A stretch of DNA of 64,000 nucleotides. Source: Pasteurellaceae bacterium Pebbles2. Its GTDB lineage: Bacteria > Pseudomonadota > Gammaproteobacteria > Enterobacterales > Pasteurellaceae. The DNA lies in assembly GCA_023101505.1 (NCBI GenBank), contig LVZA01000001.1, positions 1,302,001 through 1,366,000 of the forward strand. Reading direction: 5' to 3'. The first letter of the stretch is position 1; each line of letters opens with the position of its first letter. The translations under genes and the position numbers were made by a program. Positions 28,696 to 37,946 of this stretch are shown here, one piece after another. The notes under the pieces were generated by a model. That model was not told the DNA's origin. It saw nothing but the letters and a program-made list of their open reading frames with translations, and did no database searches.

Positions 28696-29511
28696 ATGCA
28701 ACAAAAATCAATTTGTTTTATTGGCGGTGGGAATATGGCGCAGGCGATTGTGTTTGGGCTGTTGAATAAGGGCTACCCAGCGGCGGCGATTACCGTGTGC
28801 GATCCGAATGAAGAAAAGCGAGCGTTATTTGCTGCCAAAGGTGTAACGGTGGCAACAGATAACCAAGCTGCAGCATTGGCGAATGAAGTCATTGTGTTAG
28901 CGGTGAAGCCACAATTAGCTAGCGAGGTGTGTGCGGCTTTAACTGCGGTGGATTTTTCTGATAAATTAGTGATTTCAATTATGGCGGCAATTTCTGTGGA
29001 AAAATTGACCGCACTTTTGCCCTCAGCAAGCAATATTGTGCGTGTTATGCCAAACACGCCAGCGCTTGTTTCGTCTGGAATGTCGGGGTTATTCGCTTTG
29101 CCTCAAGTAAATAAAACATATCAAGACTTTGCAGAAACGCTGCTAAGTGCAGTAGGAGAAACTTGCTGGGTGGAAAGTGAGGCAGATATGCACAGCGTAA
29201 CGGCGGGTTCAGGTTCAAGCCCCGCTTATTTCTTTTTATTTATGGAAGCGATGCAACAGGCGTTGTTGAAAATGAATTTGAGTGAAGCTCAAGCTCGTTT
29301 GCTCGTACAACAATCCGCATTGGGTGCAGCAAAAATGGTGGCTGAAAACCCTGATATTTCGTTAGCCACATTGCGTGAAAATGTTACTTCAAAAGGTGGC
29401 ACAACCGCAGCGGCATTGACGGTGTTTAATGAAAAAGCATTAAGCCAAACGGTGGAAGAAGCAATGCAAGCCTGCGTCGCTCGTTCGCAAGAAATGGAAA
29501 AACTGTTTTAA
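28696..29511 (+). CDS. proC: Pyrroline-5-carboxylate reductase
   Basis: ProC makes proline from pyrroline-5-carboxylate with NAD(P)H. The 271-residue protein has FIGGGNMAQAI near 8-18, VMPNTPALVSSGM near 116-128, and the C-terminal signature TSKGGTTAAAL near 234-244. A TATACT -10 box with an upstream TG lies at 28663-28668. A terminator follows the stop. Confidence 0.97.
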   Translation: MQQKSICFIGGGNMAQAIVFGLLNKGYPAAAITVCDPNEEKRALFAAKGVTVATDNQAAALANEVIVLAVKPQLASEVCAALTAVDFSDKLVISIMAAISVEKLTALLPSASNIVRVMPNTPALVSSGMSGLFALPQVNKTYQDFAETLLSAVGETCWVESEADMHSVTAGSGSSPAYFFLFMEAMQQALLKMNLSEAQARLLVQQSALGAAKMVAENPDISLATLRENVTSKGGTTAAALTVFNEKALSQTVEEAMQACVARSQEMEKLF

Positions 29512-29514
29512 CAA

Positions 29515-29538
29515 AAAGGACGCAATTTAGCGTCCTTT
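29515..29538 (+). terminator. Terminator of proC
   Basis: AAAGGACGC and GCGTCCTTT form a perfect 9-bp stem with a six-base loop right after the proC stop. Only a short T-run follows. Confidence 0.8.
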
Positions 29539-29565
29539 ACTATGTTTTAATTATGTTTCAATCCG

Positions 29566-30780
29566 TTACTGTCTATAATTTTCCAAGAAACGAGCAAATT
29601 TGCCGAGTGCTTCTTCGATGGTGCTGACGTGTGGAAGCGTAACTAAACGGAAGTGGTCTGGGCTATGCCAGTTGAAGCCACGTCCGTGTACGAGTAATAC
29701 TTTTTCTTGACGAAGTAAGTCTAGCACCATTTTTTCGTCATCATAAATATTGAATTTTTTGATGTCAATTTTTGGGAACATATACATCGCTCCGTTCGGT
29801 TTTACGCAACTAATACCAGGGATCTCGTTTAATAATTCGTAGGCACGATTGCGTTGTTCGAGTAAGCGTCCACCTGGGAGAATAAATTCGTTGATGCTTT
29901 GGTAGCCTCCGAGTGCAGTTTGAATAGCGTGTTGCATTGGGTGGTTTGCACACAAACGCATTGATGCCAACATATCCAAGCCCTCAATGTATCCTTTGGC
30001 GTGATTTTTCGGACCGTTTAAAATCATCCAACCCTGGCGGAAACCTGCCACTCGGTAGGCTTTAGATAAGCCATTGAATGTAATCGTTAATAAATCTGGC
30101 GCAAGGGCAGCAATGTGGTGGTGTACGGCGTTATCGTATAAAATTTTGTCGTAAATTTCATCAGCGAAAATAATCAAACCGTGCTGGCGTGCCACTTCGA
30201 CGATCTCTAACAAAATCTCTTTGCTGTAAACCGCCCCTGTTGGGTTGTTTGGATTAATGATCACAATCGCTTTCGTGCGTGGGCTGACCTTGCTTTTGAT
30301 GTCTTCAATATCAGGGAACCAACCAGCCTGTTCATCACAAACATAATGCACCGCTTTTCCGCCTGCTAAGGTGGTCGCTGCCGTCCAAAGCGGATAATCA
30401 GGCATCGGAATAAGCACCTCATCGCCATTGTTCAACAAGGCTTGCAAAGACATTGTAATCAATTCCGACACGCCATTACCGATGTACACATCATTTACCG
30501 TCGCACCAAGAATATTTTTTGACTGGTAATATTGCACAATCGCTTTACGAGCCGAGTAAAGCCCTTTCGAGTCGCAATAGCCTTGTGCTGATGGTAAATT
30601 ACGTAAAATATCGACCAAAATTTCATCAGGTGCTTCAAAGCCAAAAGGTGCTGGGTTGCCGATATTCAATTTTAAAATTTTATTGCCTTCTTCTTCCAAG
30701 CGAAGTGCTTCTTTGTGTACCGGCCCACGAATGTCGTAGCACACGTTTTCTAATTTGTCGGATTTTGGGAAAAATTCCAT
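29566..30780 (-). CDS. alaA: Glutamate-pyruvate aminotransferase AlaA
   Basis: AlaA makes alanine from pyruvate and glutamate with PLP. The 404-residue class I aminotransferase has NIGNPAPFGFEAPDEI near 40-55 (typical of AlaA/YfbQ), NPNNPTGAVYS near 174-184, and the PLP lysine in NGLSKAYRVAGFR near 235-247. It is divergent from menF. Confidence 0.94.
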   Translation of the reverse strand: MEFFPKSDKLENVCYDIRGPVHKEALRLEEEGNKILKLNIGNPAPFGFEAPDEILVDILRNLPSAQGYCDSKGLYSARKAIVQYYQSKNILGATVNDVYIGNGVSELITMSLQALLNNGDEVLIPMPDYPLWTAATTLAGGKAVHYVCDEQAGWFPDIEDIKSKVSPRTKAIVIINPNNPTGAVYSKEILLEIVEVARQHGLIIFADEIYDKILYDNAVHHHIAALAPDLLTITFNGLSKAYRVAGFRQGWMILNGPKNHAKGYIEGLDMLASMRLCANHPMQHAIQTALGGYQSINEFILPGGRLLEQRNRAYELLNEIPGISCVKPNGAMYMFPKIDIKKFNIYDDEKMVLDLLRQEKVLLVHGRGFNWHSPDHFRLVTLPHVSTIEEALGKFARFLENYRQ

Positions 30781-30885
30781 ACGTTGTCCTTAGTGCTTTA
30801 AAATTAAACGAAAATTAACCGCACTTTACCCCGATTTTAAACAGAATAAAAGATTTACTAAAAAATTTTTTTGATTTAGGGTAAA

Positions 30886-32241
30886 ATGACACTAATTTTA
30901 ACAGTTATTTTTAAACAAAATTTAATGGAAAATCTGTGTGCTGGCTTAATTGAACAAATTAACGCCCATCAATCGCCTTTTCATTCTGCTCTCCAGCATT
31001 TTCACGCCAGCGTGAACCTGTCTAAAAAAGCGGAATTATTGGCGTGGCTGAAAACTCAAGAGATCTATCCACAATTTTATTTAAATTATCGAGATGATCC
31101 CAAAAGTGTTGTTAGCGTGGGAGAAGTGCGGTGCTTTTTTGATGAGAATTTAGCTCAACACTTTGTTAATGAATATAATTTTCCACTTGTTGGTGGATTA
31201 ACATTCGATAAAAAAGCCCAATTTTGGTTGCCAAGATTGTTGATTGAAAGTGAGATTAAAAACGACCAACAGCAGCTTTCAATTCATCTTTATATTGATA
31301 ATACGCAAGATTTGGCAGCGGAAAGACAAGCGGCTATTAATGCAGTAAAAAGTCTTGAAAAATTCACCGCACTTTCGACGGAAACAAGCCAACATTCAAT
31401 GCAATTTGCGCCACAAAAAATTCAATTATTAGCACAAAAAGCAGACCAGTTAATGTGGGAAAATTGGGTTAAACTGGCATTAAATGCAATTAAGCAAGGC
31501 GAGTTGATTAAAGTCGTTTTAGCCAATGAAAGTGAATTTTCGGCGAAGCAAACGATTGATGCGGCTGCATTTTTAGCTGAAAGTGAAAAACAAAATACAG
31601 GTTGTTATCACTTTTTATTTGCGCCAACCGCAGAATGGACATTTGTGGGTTCAACGCCAGAGCGTTTATATGCTCGCCAAGCAAATCAGCTAAAAACAGA
31701 GGCCTTAGCTGGCACGGCAGCGGTAACCGATGATGCGGCACAAAATCAGCAACAACAAGATTGGCTGTTAAATGATGTCAAAAACGATCACGAAAATTTA
31801 TTCGTCGTGCAGGATATTTGCGATAATTTAGCCCCTTATGCTAAGCAGATTGATGTGAGCGACGTGGAAATCAAACGCTTGCGCCAAGTGCAACATTTGC
31901 GCCGTCGAATTTCGGCAGAATTATTGCCCGCGGTGACTGACACAACCTGCTTGCAAGCCATTCACCCGACAGCGGCAATTTCAGGTTTACCACAGCAAAG
32001 TGCGGTGCAATTTTTGCAAAAAACTGAAAATTTTGACCGCAGTTGGTACGCTGGCACGCTAGGCATAATGGCAAAAGCGCAAGCTGAATTTTGCGTTACC
32101 ATTCGTTCTGCGTTTATCGCTCAAAATAAAATTCGTGTTTTTGCTGGCGCAGGCATTGTCGCAGGTTCTGTTCCCCTGTTAGAATGGCAAGAAATTGAGC
32201 GAAAAGCCTCGGGATTATTGAGTTTATTTAGTAAAGAATAA
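30886..32241 (+). CDS. menF: Isochorismate synthase MenF
   Basis: MenF converts chorismate to isochorismate, the first step towards menaquinone. The C-terminal chorismate-binding domain (about 190-450) has LKTEALAGTAA near 268-278 and HPTAAISGLPQQSAV near 364-378. ATG 30886 has an AGGG ribosome site and is preferred, although ATG 30925 is another in-frame start. It is followed by menD after a short hairpin. Menaquinone would serve the DMSO reductase at 55 kb. Confidence 0.94.
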   Translation: MTLILTVIFKQNLMENLCAGLIEQINAHQSPFHSALQHFHASVNLSKKAELLAWLKTQEIYPQFYLNYRDDPKSVVSVGEVRCFFDENLAQHFVNEYNFPLVGGLTFDKKAQFWLPRLLIESEIKNDQQQLSIHLYIDNTQDLAAERQAAINAVKSLEKFTALSTETSQHSMQFAPQKIQLLAQKADQLMWENWVKLALNAIKQGELIKVVLANESEFSAKQTIDAAAFLAESEKQNTGCYHFLFAPTAEWTFVGSTPERLYARQANQLKTEALAGTAAVTDDAAQNQQQQDWLLNDVKNDHENLFVVQDICDNLAPYAKQIDVSDVEIKRLRQVQHLRRRISAELLPAVTDTTCLQAIHPTAAISGLPQQSAVQFLQKTENFDRSWYAGTLGIMAKAQAEFCVTIRSAFIAQNKIRVFAGAGIVAGSVPLLEWQEIERKASGLLSLFSKE

Positions 32242-32248
32242 TAAAAAT

Positions 32249-32269
32249 AACGTGGATTTAGCCCACGTT
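32249..32269 (+). other. Short hairpin between menF and menD
   Basis: AACGTGG and CCACGTT form a 7-bp stem in the 50-base menF-menD gap. No T-run follows, so it is more likely an mRNA structure than a terminator. Confidence 0.45.
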
Positions 32270-32291
32270 AAATAAGGAAGTGGAGAGCAAT

Positions 32292-34001
32292 ATGTCATCA
32301 GTTAGTACCTTCAACCGCAGTTGGTCAAAAGTGATTTTGGAAACCTTAGTGCGCTATGGTGTGCAGCATTTTTGCATTGCACCAGGTTCTCGCTCGACAC
32401 CGCTGACATTAGAAGCTGTGCGCTTGCAAGATAATCGCCGAGCAGTTTGCCATACGCATTTTGACGAACGTGGTTTGGGCTTTTTTGCGTTAGGTTTAGC
32501 CAAATCAAGCAAAAAACCTGTGGCAATCATTGTAACTTCAGGCACAGCCGCTGCCAATTTATACCCAGCGATTGTGGAAGCTCGCCAAAGTGCTGTGAAT
32601 TTAATCGTACTCACTGCTGATCGCCCCGACGAATTATTAGAGTGCGGTGCAAATCAAGCGATTTTGCAGCAAAATATGTTTGCGGCTTACCCTATCGCCA
32701 GCGTGAATTTACCACGTCCAAATCAAGATTACCCAGTAAAATGGCTCGTTTCCACCTTAGATCAAGCCTGTCATCAACAGCACGAACAGGCTGGCGTGGT
32801 GCATATTAACGTGCCTTTTGCTGAACCACTTTATGACGCTAATATAAACGAAATCGACAGCCACCCTTGGCTCGTACCAATTCAGCGTTGGTTGACCCAA
32901 CAACGTCCGTGGACAATTCATCAAACCGAACAACAAGAAGTGTTAATGCACGAACATTGGGACGATTGGCGCACAAAACGTGGTGTTGTGGTCGTCGGAC
33001 AATTACCACAAGAACAAGCAATGGGCGTAAAATTATGGGCAGATTCAATGGGTTGGGTGCTATTGACCGATATTCAATCCAATGTTGAACCGAGCTTGCC
33101 TTATGCGGATATTTGGCTGGCAAACAAAACGGTGCGTGAAAAATTATTACAAGCCGATATTTTAGTGCAACTTGGCTCTCGCTTTGTGAGCAAGCGTATC
33201 AATCAATTTTTAGAACGTTACCGTGGCGAATTTTGGGTGGTGGAAGAAAGCGAAAAACGTGTTGACCCAGCGCATCACCACCAAACACGCTTCCATAGCA
33301 AAGTGCACCACTGGCTACGTGCACACCCGCCATTACGCCAAAAACCGTGGTTACTCGAGCCACTCGCTTTGTCTAATTTCTGCGCATCATTTATTGAACA
33401 ACAAGTCGGTGGCGGCTTAAACGAAGCCTCATTGGCGCACCATATTGAACGTATTTTACCGAAAAATTGCGCCTTATTCTTAGGCAATAGCCTATTCGTG
33501 CGCTTAGTCGATGCGCTCACCAAATTATCCGACAGCTACCCTGTTTACACCAACCGTGGCGCAAGCGGTATCGACGGCTTATTAGCCACCGCAGCAGGCG
33601 TTGGCATTGGCGGCAATCAGCCCGTTGCACTGGTATTGGGCGATATTTCTGTCTTGCACGACATCAATTCACTGGCGTTATTCAAAAAAGTAACACAACC
33701 GACCGTTATTTTTGTGGTAAATAATAACGGCGGCGCAATTTTCGATATGTTACCTGTGGAAAACGACGTGAAAAACGCCTTTTACCGCTTGCCACACCAA
33801 GCCGAATTTGCCCAAGCAGCTGCAATGTTCGATTTAAAATACGCCCGTCCTTACACCTGGGCAGATTTAAATTCGGTATTAAAACAAGCCTATTCACGCA
33901 AAGAAGCAACCATCATCGAAATCAAAGTCAGCCCAAGCGACGGCAGCAATATCTACAAACGCCTGATCGAACAAATCAGTTATGCGGTGATAGGGGCTTA
34001 G
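32292..34001 (+). CDS. menD: SEPHCHC synthase MenD
   Basis: MenD joins isochorismate and 2-oxoglutarate using thiamine diphosphate in the menaquinone pathway. ATG 32292 (MSSVSTFNRSW) has a GGAGAG ribosome site, while the longer GTG reading at 32280 does not. The TPP-enzyme layout is clear: CIAPGSRSTPL near 28-38, TSGTAAANLYPA near 79-90, and the cofactor motif GDISVLHDINSLALF near 448-462. The other men genes are not in the window. Confidence 0.96.
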   Translation: MSSVSTFNRSWSKVILETLVRYGVQHFCIAPGSRSTPLTLEAVRLQDNRRAVCHTHFDERGLGFFALGLAKSSKKPVAIIVTSGTAAANLYPAIVEARQSAVNLIVLTADRPDELLECGANQAILQQNMFAAYPIASVNLPRPNQDYPVKWLVSTLDQACHQQHEQAGVVHINVPFAEPLYDANINEIDSHPWLVPIQRWLTQQRPWTIHQTEQQEVLMHEHWDDWRTKRGVVVVGQLPQEQAMGVKLWADSMGWVLLTDIQSNVEPSLPYADIWLANKTVREKLLQADILVQLGSRFVSKRINQFLERYRGEFWVVEESEKRVDPAHHHQTRFHSKVHHWLRAHPPLRQKPWLLEPLALSNFCASFIEQQVGGGLNEASLAHHIERILPKNCALFLGNSLFVRLVDALTKLSDSYPVYTNRGASGIDGLLATAAGVGIGGNQPVALVLGDISVLHDINSLALFKKVTQPTVIFVVNNNGGAIFDMLPVENDVKNAFYRLPHQAEFAQAAAMFDLKYARPYTWADLNSVLKQAYSRKEATIIEIKVSPSDGSNIYKRLIEQISYAVIGA

Positions 34002-34018
34002 GTAAATAAATTTCAAAC

Positions 34019-34060
34019 AAAAGTGCGGTGTAAAATTTCAAGTTTTTACACCGCATTTTT
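34019..34060. terminator. Bidirectional terminator between menD and eda
   Basis: AAAAGTGCGGTGTAAAA and TTTTTACACCGCATTTTT form a stem of about 12 bp around a short loop, with a USS in the left arm, between convergent genes. Confidence 0.85.
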
Positions 34061-34064
34061 CCCT

Positions 34065-34703
34065 TTACTGAACTAACTCAACAACTTCTCGAGTTAATCG
34101 CCCAATCTCCTCCCAATTTTGGGCTTTAATTAACGATTTCTCTACAAACCACGAGCCGCCACAAGCAATGACGTTTGGAATGGAGAGGTAATCATTAATA
34201 TTGCCTGGCGAAATACCGCCTGTTGGCATAATTTGCAAATTGCCATAAGGTCCAAGCAAGGCTTTAATCATTTTTACACCGCCACTGGCTTCCGCTGGGA
34301 AGAATTTCACCGCAGTTATGCCAAGCTCTAAGGCGGCTTCGATGGACATTGGGTTGTTTACACCAGGTGTAATCGGCAGGTTTAATTCTTGGCAATATTT
34401 CACGATATTGGGGTTAAACCCTGGTGTAACAATGCAATCAGCCCCTGCATTTTTGGCGGCAAGCACGTGTTTTTTGGTTAAAATTGTCCCCGCTGCAATT
34501 AGCACATCAGGATAATACTGGCGAACTAAGCGAATGGCTTCTTCGGCTGCCGCTGAGCGGAAAGTGATTTCTGCGACAGGTAAACCATTTTCCACTAAGG
34601 TGTTTACCAAAGGCAAAATGTCTTCAGCTTCGTCCACGGCAATCACAGGCACAACTTTAAATTTAGCGAGTTTTTCAACGATTTGTTCGGTGGTATAAGC
34701 CAT
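34065..34703 (-). CDS. eda: 2-dehydro-3-deoxy-phosphogluconate (KDPG) aldolase
   Basis: Eda cleaves KDPG to pyruvate and glyceraldehyde-3-phosphate. The protein has PVIAVDEAEDILPL, EITFRSAAAEEAIR near 44-57 (catalytic Glu), and the Schiff-base lysine in GITAVKFFPAEASGG near 128-142. A double ATG is present. The second one (34701-34703) has the better spacing from AAGGAG. It is the last gene of the uxu/kdg series, nine bases after kdgK. Confidence 0.95.
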   Translation of the reverse strand: MAYTTEQIVEKLAKFKVVPVIAVDEAEDILPLVNTLVENGLPVAEITFRSAAAEEAIRLVRQYYPDVLIAAGTILTKKHVLAAKNAGADCIVTPGFNPNIVKYCQELNLPITPGVNNPMSIEAALELGITAVKFFPAEASGGVKMIKALLGPYGNLQIMPTGGISPGNINDYLSIPNVIACGGSWFVEKSLIKAQNWEEIGRLTREVVELVQ

Positions 34704-34712
34704 CATATCTCC

Positions 34713-35651
34713 TTAATTGAATTGTTTGCGTAAATGTTCTGTTGTCGATTTTTCAATTATGGCCCCCTTGTGCTGAATGACAATGCCAGCGAGTTCATTA
34801 CCTTGTCGGCAACAAATTTGTAGCGACTTGCCTTGCAAATAACCTTGTAAAAAACCTGCATTAAACGAATCACCAGCCGAAGCGGTATCGACGACATTTT
34901 CAACCGCGGTTGTCGGCACAAAAGTTTGCTGTCCATTTTCATAGAAAATTGCACCGCGCTTGCCTTGTTTGACGACGATTTTGCTAAGACCAAATTGGCT
35001 CAAACGGGCGATTGTGGCTTGTTCGTTCACATCATTCCATAGCATTTGTTCATCATCAAACGTTACCAACGCCACATCAACCAACGGCAATAATGCTTTG
35101 TAGCAATCTTGTGCTTGCGTGAGGCTTTCCCACAGTGTCGGACGAAAATTACTATCAAAGGCGATTTCTACGCCAGATTTTTTTAATTCGGCTAATTGTT
35201 TGAGCAACAAAGTGCGGTCATTTTCTGGCAAAATTGCTAAACTAATGCCGCTTAAATAAAGCATATCGACAGACTTTAATTCAGCCAAAACCGTTGCATA
35301 ATCAGGATGTTGCAACATATAACGAGCGGCGGATTGGTTACGCCAATACAAAAACGTTCGTTCCCCTTGCTTATCCAACTGGATTAAATACAGTCCAGCA
35401 GAACGACGTTCATCACGCAAAACCCAATTTGTCTGAATTCCATCGGCTTGCCAACGCGTGAGCATTCCACCGCTTAATTTATCCGTACCGAGTGCCGAAA
35501 CGTAATGCACGCTAATATTTTCAGCCAAACTCACTCGGGCCAAATAGGTTGCCGTGTTGAGCGTATCTCCGCCATAAGTCTGACGCATTGCACCAAATGG
35601 CTCACCATTTAACTCGATCATACATTCACCGAGCAGGGCGATTTTTTTCAT
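34713..35651 (-). CDS. kdgK: 2-dehydro-3-deoxygluconokinase
   Basis: KdgK phosphorylates KDG to KDPG with ATP. It is a 312-residue PfkB-family sugar kinase. The N-terminus has LGECMIELNGE and YGGDTLNTATYLAR, and the C-terminal signature DTASAGDSFNAGFLQGYL near 251-268 contains the catalytic Asp. It lies between the GntR regulator and eda, linking uxuAB output to the aldolase. A USS lies at 35210. Confidence 0.94.
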   Translation of the reverse strand: MKKIALLGECMIELNGEPFGAMRQTYGGDTLNTATYLARVSLAENISVHYVSALGTDKLSGGMLTRWQADGIQTNWVLRDERRSAGLYLIQLDKQGERTFLYWRNQSAARYMLQHPDYATVLAELKSVDMLYLSGISLAILPENDRTLLLKQLAELKKSGVEIAFDSNFRPTLWESLTQAQDCYKALLPLVDVALVTFDDEQMLWNDVNEQATIARLSQFGLSKIVVKQGKRGAIFYENGQQTFVPTTAVENVVDTASAGDSFNAGFLQGYLQGKSLQICCRQGNELAGIVIQHKGAIIEKSTTEHLRKQFN

Positions 35652-35657
35652 AGCATC

Positions 35658-36335
35658 TCACTTTGTTTTAGTAAAGTATTGATTGTATTCTTTTTCGAAA
35701 AGTTGCTTGTCGAATTGATATTTAGTTAGATGATTTTCTATTGCTTTTTTAGCCCTTTCTTTATCTTTTAGCTTGATTGCGGTTAAAATTTCCTTATGTT
35801 CATTTAAGGTTTGTAATGTAGGTTTAGATTTAAATAGTGCTTTTCTTGCTCTATCAAAGTGGATATTTAATCCTTTCATTAAACTGTATATATTACTTTT
35901 AGCTGCCATTTGAAAAAAGTATCTATGAAATTCATCATCAAGCTCAAGAAATTTCTCATAATTACTTTGTTTTAGATAGAATTCTTGTAAGTTAATTAAC
36001 TCATCAAGTTTGCTAAAGTCCTTATCAGAATTACTTTCACATAATAATATAACAAGTTCCTTTTCAAGAGTTAACCTAAGAAAACGAGCTTCTTCAATTA
36101 GTTCAGGATCTATTAATGAAATAAATGTCCCTTTTTGTGGCTTAGTTGTAACAACTCCATTTTTAGAAAGATCTATCAATGCTTCTCTTACTGGAGTTCG
36201 ACTAATACCAAGCAATTCAGCTAACTCTATTTCACTTACTTTGCTTCCTGGAACTAATTGCATATTTACAATCATTTCTCTAATCATACGATAAGCGTAG
36301 TCACGAGAATTTTCTCGTGGTTTTAGTTTGATCAT
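35658..36335 (-). CDS. uxuR: GntR-family (FCD) regulator, UxuR-like
   Basis: This 225-residue regulator has a winged helix at about 8-72 (SEIELAELLGISRTPVREAL) and an FCD effector domain at about 80-215. Its place between uxuB and kdgK suggests it senses a hexuronate intermediate and represses the locus. A 20-bp palindrome before dctP is its likely operator. The symbol is given by context, and other FCD regulators (ExuR, KdgR-like) are possible. Confidence 0.78.
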   Translation of the reverse strand: MIKLKPRENSRDYAYRMIREMIVNMQLVPGSKVSEIELAELLGISRTPVREALIDLSKNGVVTTKPQKGTFISLIDPELIEEARFLRLTLEKELVILLCESNSDKDFSKLDELINLQEFYLKQSNYEKFLELDDEFHRYFFQMAAKSNIYSLMKGLNIHFDRARKALFKSKPTLQTLNEHKEILTAIKLKDKERAKKAIENHLTKYQFDKQLFEKEYNQYFTKTK

Positions 36336-36344
36336 TTTATTACC

Positions 36345-37946
36345 TTAACTCATATATTTACGTAAAGTTACTCGAACGGCACCCACGTCAGTTAATAATT
36401 CATTAAAATATTGTTCAACCTTATTTGATAAGCCTATTTCACATAGATCTACACCAAAAATAGTTTTATCAGATAATATGGATTTTAAGCTTTCTGATGA
36501 TGCAGCATTACCTAACTTAACATTAGAAAGTTTGGCTTGCAATTCAGCTAAACGAGGATCTGAGCTAATTTCAATGCAATCACCTTGATCATTAATTCCT
36601 AGTAAATAACGTAGCCAGCCAGCAAAAACTAATGGTATAGCAACTAATTCGTTCACATCTTTTCCTGCTTTTATATAAGATTTAATAGTTTCACCGAATC
36701 TAATCGCCAATTTTTGTGATGTATCTGTAGCAATACGTTGTGGTGTATCAGGGATAAAGTCATTTGACAGGCGAATATTGATTACTTCATCAATAAATTG
36801 TTTTGGATTAAGCAATTTAGGATCCACAACAACAGGCAAACCTTCTTGGTAGCCTAATTTTTTTATGAGAGCTAATAAATCAGGATCACGAACTTCATCC
36901 GAAATTTTTGTAAATCCAAGCAAGCAACCAAAGATAGCCAATCCCGTATGTAGCGGATTTAAACAAGTAGTTACTTTCATTGTTTCAATTTGATTTACAG
37001 TTTCACGCTTAGCAAAAATAACGCCTACCTTTTCTAATGCAGGGCGATCATTAGGGAAATCATCTTCAATCGCAAGATATTCTAATTCCTCTGCATTAAC
37101 AAAAGGTGCAACATAAGTATTCTTACTTGTAATAATAGGCGCGAGATTCTCAATGCCATCATTTTGTAATTGTTTTTGTACATTCGCATCAGGGCGTGGA
37201 GTAATTTTATCAATCATTGACCAAGGAAAACTCACTTTATTAGATGTGAGATAATCTACAAACGATTGAGAAACAAAGCCTTTTTGTTTCCATTGTTCAG
37301 CGAATTCTAAAATAACTTTTTCTAATTTTTCACCATTTTTAGACATATTATCCATACTAACGATGGCAATAGGTGTTGCACCGCGGTTAAAACGCTCTAA
37401 TAATAATGTGACAATTTTACCAATATAGCTCTGTGGATTGGTGGTGCCGTTGTCGAAATCAGTTAAAACTGCAGGGTAATATTCGCCCGCTTGATTTTTA
37501 ATTAAATAACCTTTTTCAGTAATAGTTAAGCTCACCATTTGCAAACTTGAGGCAGCAAAAATAGCTTGTAAACGTGCAAAATCGTCAGCAAAGTTAGGAG
37601 CCATTCTTAAACTTTCAACAATACTACCAATCACAATTTTATTAATGCTGTGCTCGTTTTTTAATTTAGCAAAAACACAAAGATTATCAAAAGGTTGGTA
37701 GGCTTTTTCAATAATTTCATAGTCAAAGCCTTCCGCCACAATAATACCTTGCTCTGCCAAGCCTTGATCAAGTAAGCGTTGTTGTAGATTGGCTAAAAAT
37801 GCACGGAAAATATTTCCAGCCCCTAAATGCAACCAAACTGGTTCTTGTTGTGTTTTAGCGGCAACTTGTGCAATATCAAATTGTGGTAATTGGTAATTAT
37901 GCTCTCTCCAAGCAGGAGCGTTTAAATCAGTGTATGCGAGTTTCAT
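36345..37946 (-). CDS. uxuB: Fructuronate reductase (D-mannonate oxidoreductase)
   Basis: UxuB interconverts D-fructuronate and D-mannonate with NAD(H). The 533-residue protein belongs to the mannitol dehydrogenase family. HLGAGNIFRAFLANLQQ near 40-56 is the nucleotide region, and CLNPLHTGLAIFGCLLG near 328-344 carries the catalytic-type motif with a histidine. It is longer than the E. coli enzyme (about 486 residues). It overlaps the uxuA stop by one base, so translation is probably coupled. Confidence 0.9.
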   Translation of the reverse strand: MKLAYTDLNAPAWREHNYQLPQFDIAQVAAKTQQEPVWLHLGAGNIFRAFLANLQQRLLDQGLAEQGIIVAEGFDYEIIEKAYQPFDNLCVFAKLKNEHSINKIVIGSIVESLRMAPNFADDFARLQAIFAASSLQMVSLTITEKGYLIKNQAGEYYPAVLTDFDNGTTNPQSYIGKIVTLLLERFNRGATPIAIVSMDNMSKNGEKLEKVILEFAEQWKQKGFVSQSFVDYLTSNKVSFPWSMIDKITPRPDANVQKQLQNDGIENLAPIITSKNTYVAPFVNAEELEYLAIEDDFPNDRPALEKVGVIFAKRETVNQIETMKVTTCLNPLHTGLAIFGCLLGFTKISDEVRDPDLLALIKKLGYQEGLPVVVDPKLLNPKQFIDEVINIRLSNDFIPDTPQRIATDTSQKLAIRFGETIKSYIKAGKDVNELVAIPLVFAGWLRYLLGINDQGDCIEISSDPRLAELQAKLSNVKLGNAASSESLKSILSDKTIFGVDLCEIGLSNKVEQYFNELLTDVGAVRVTLRKYMS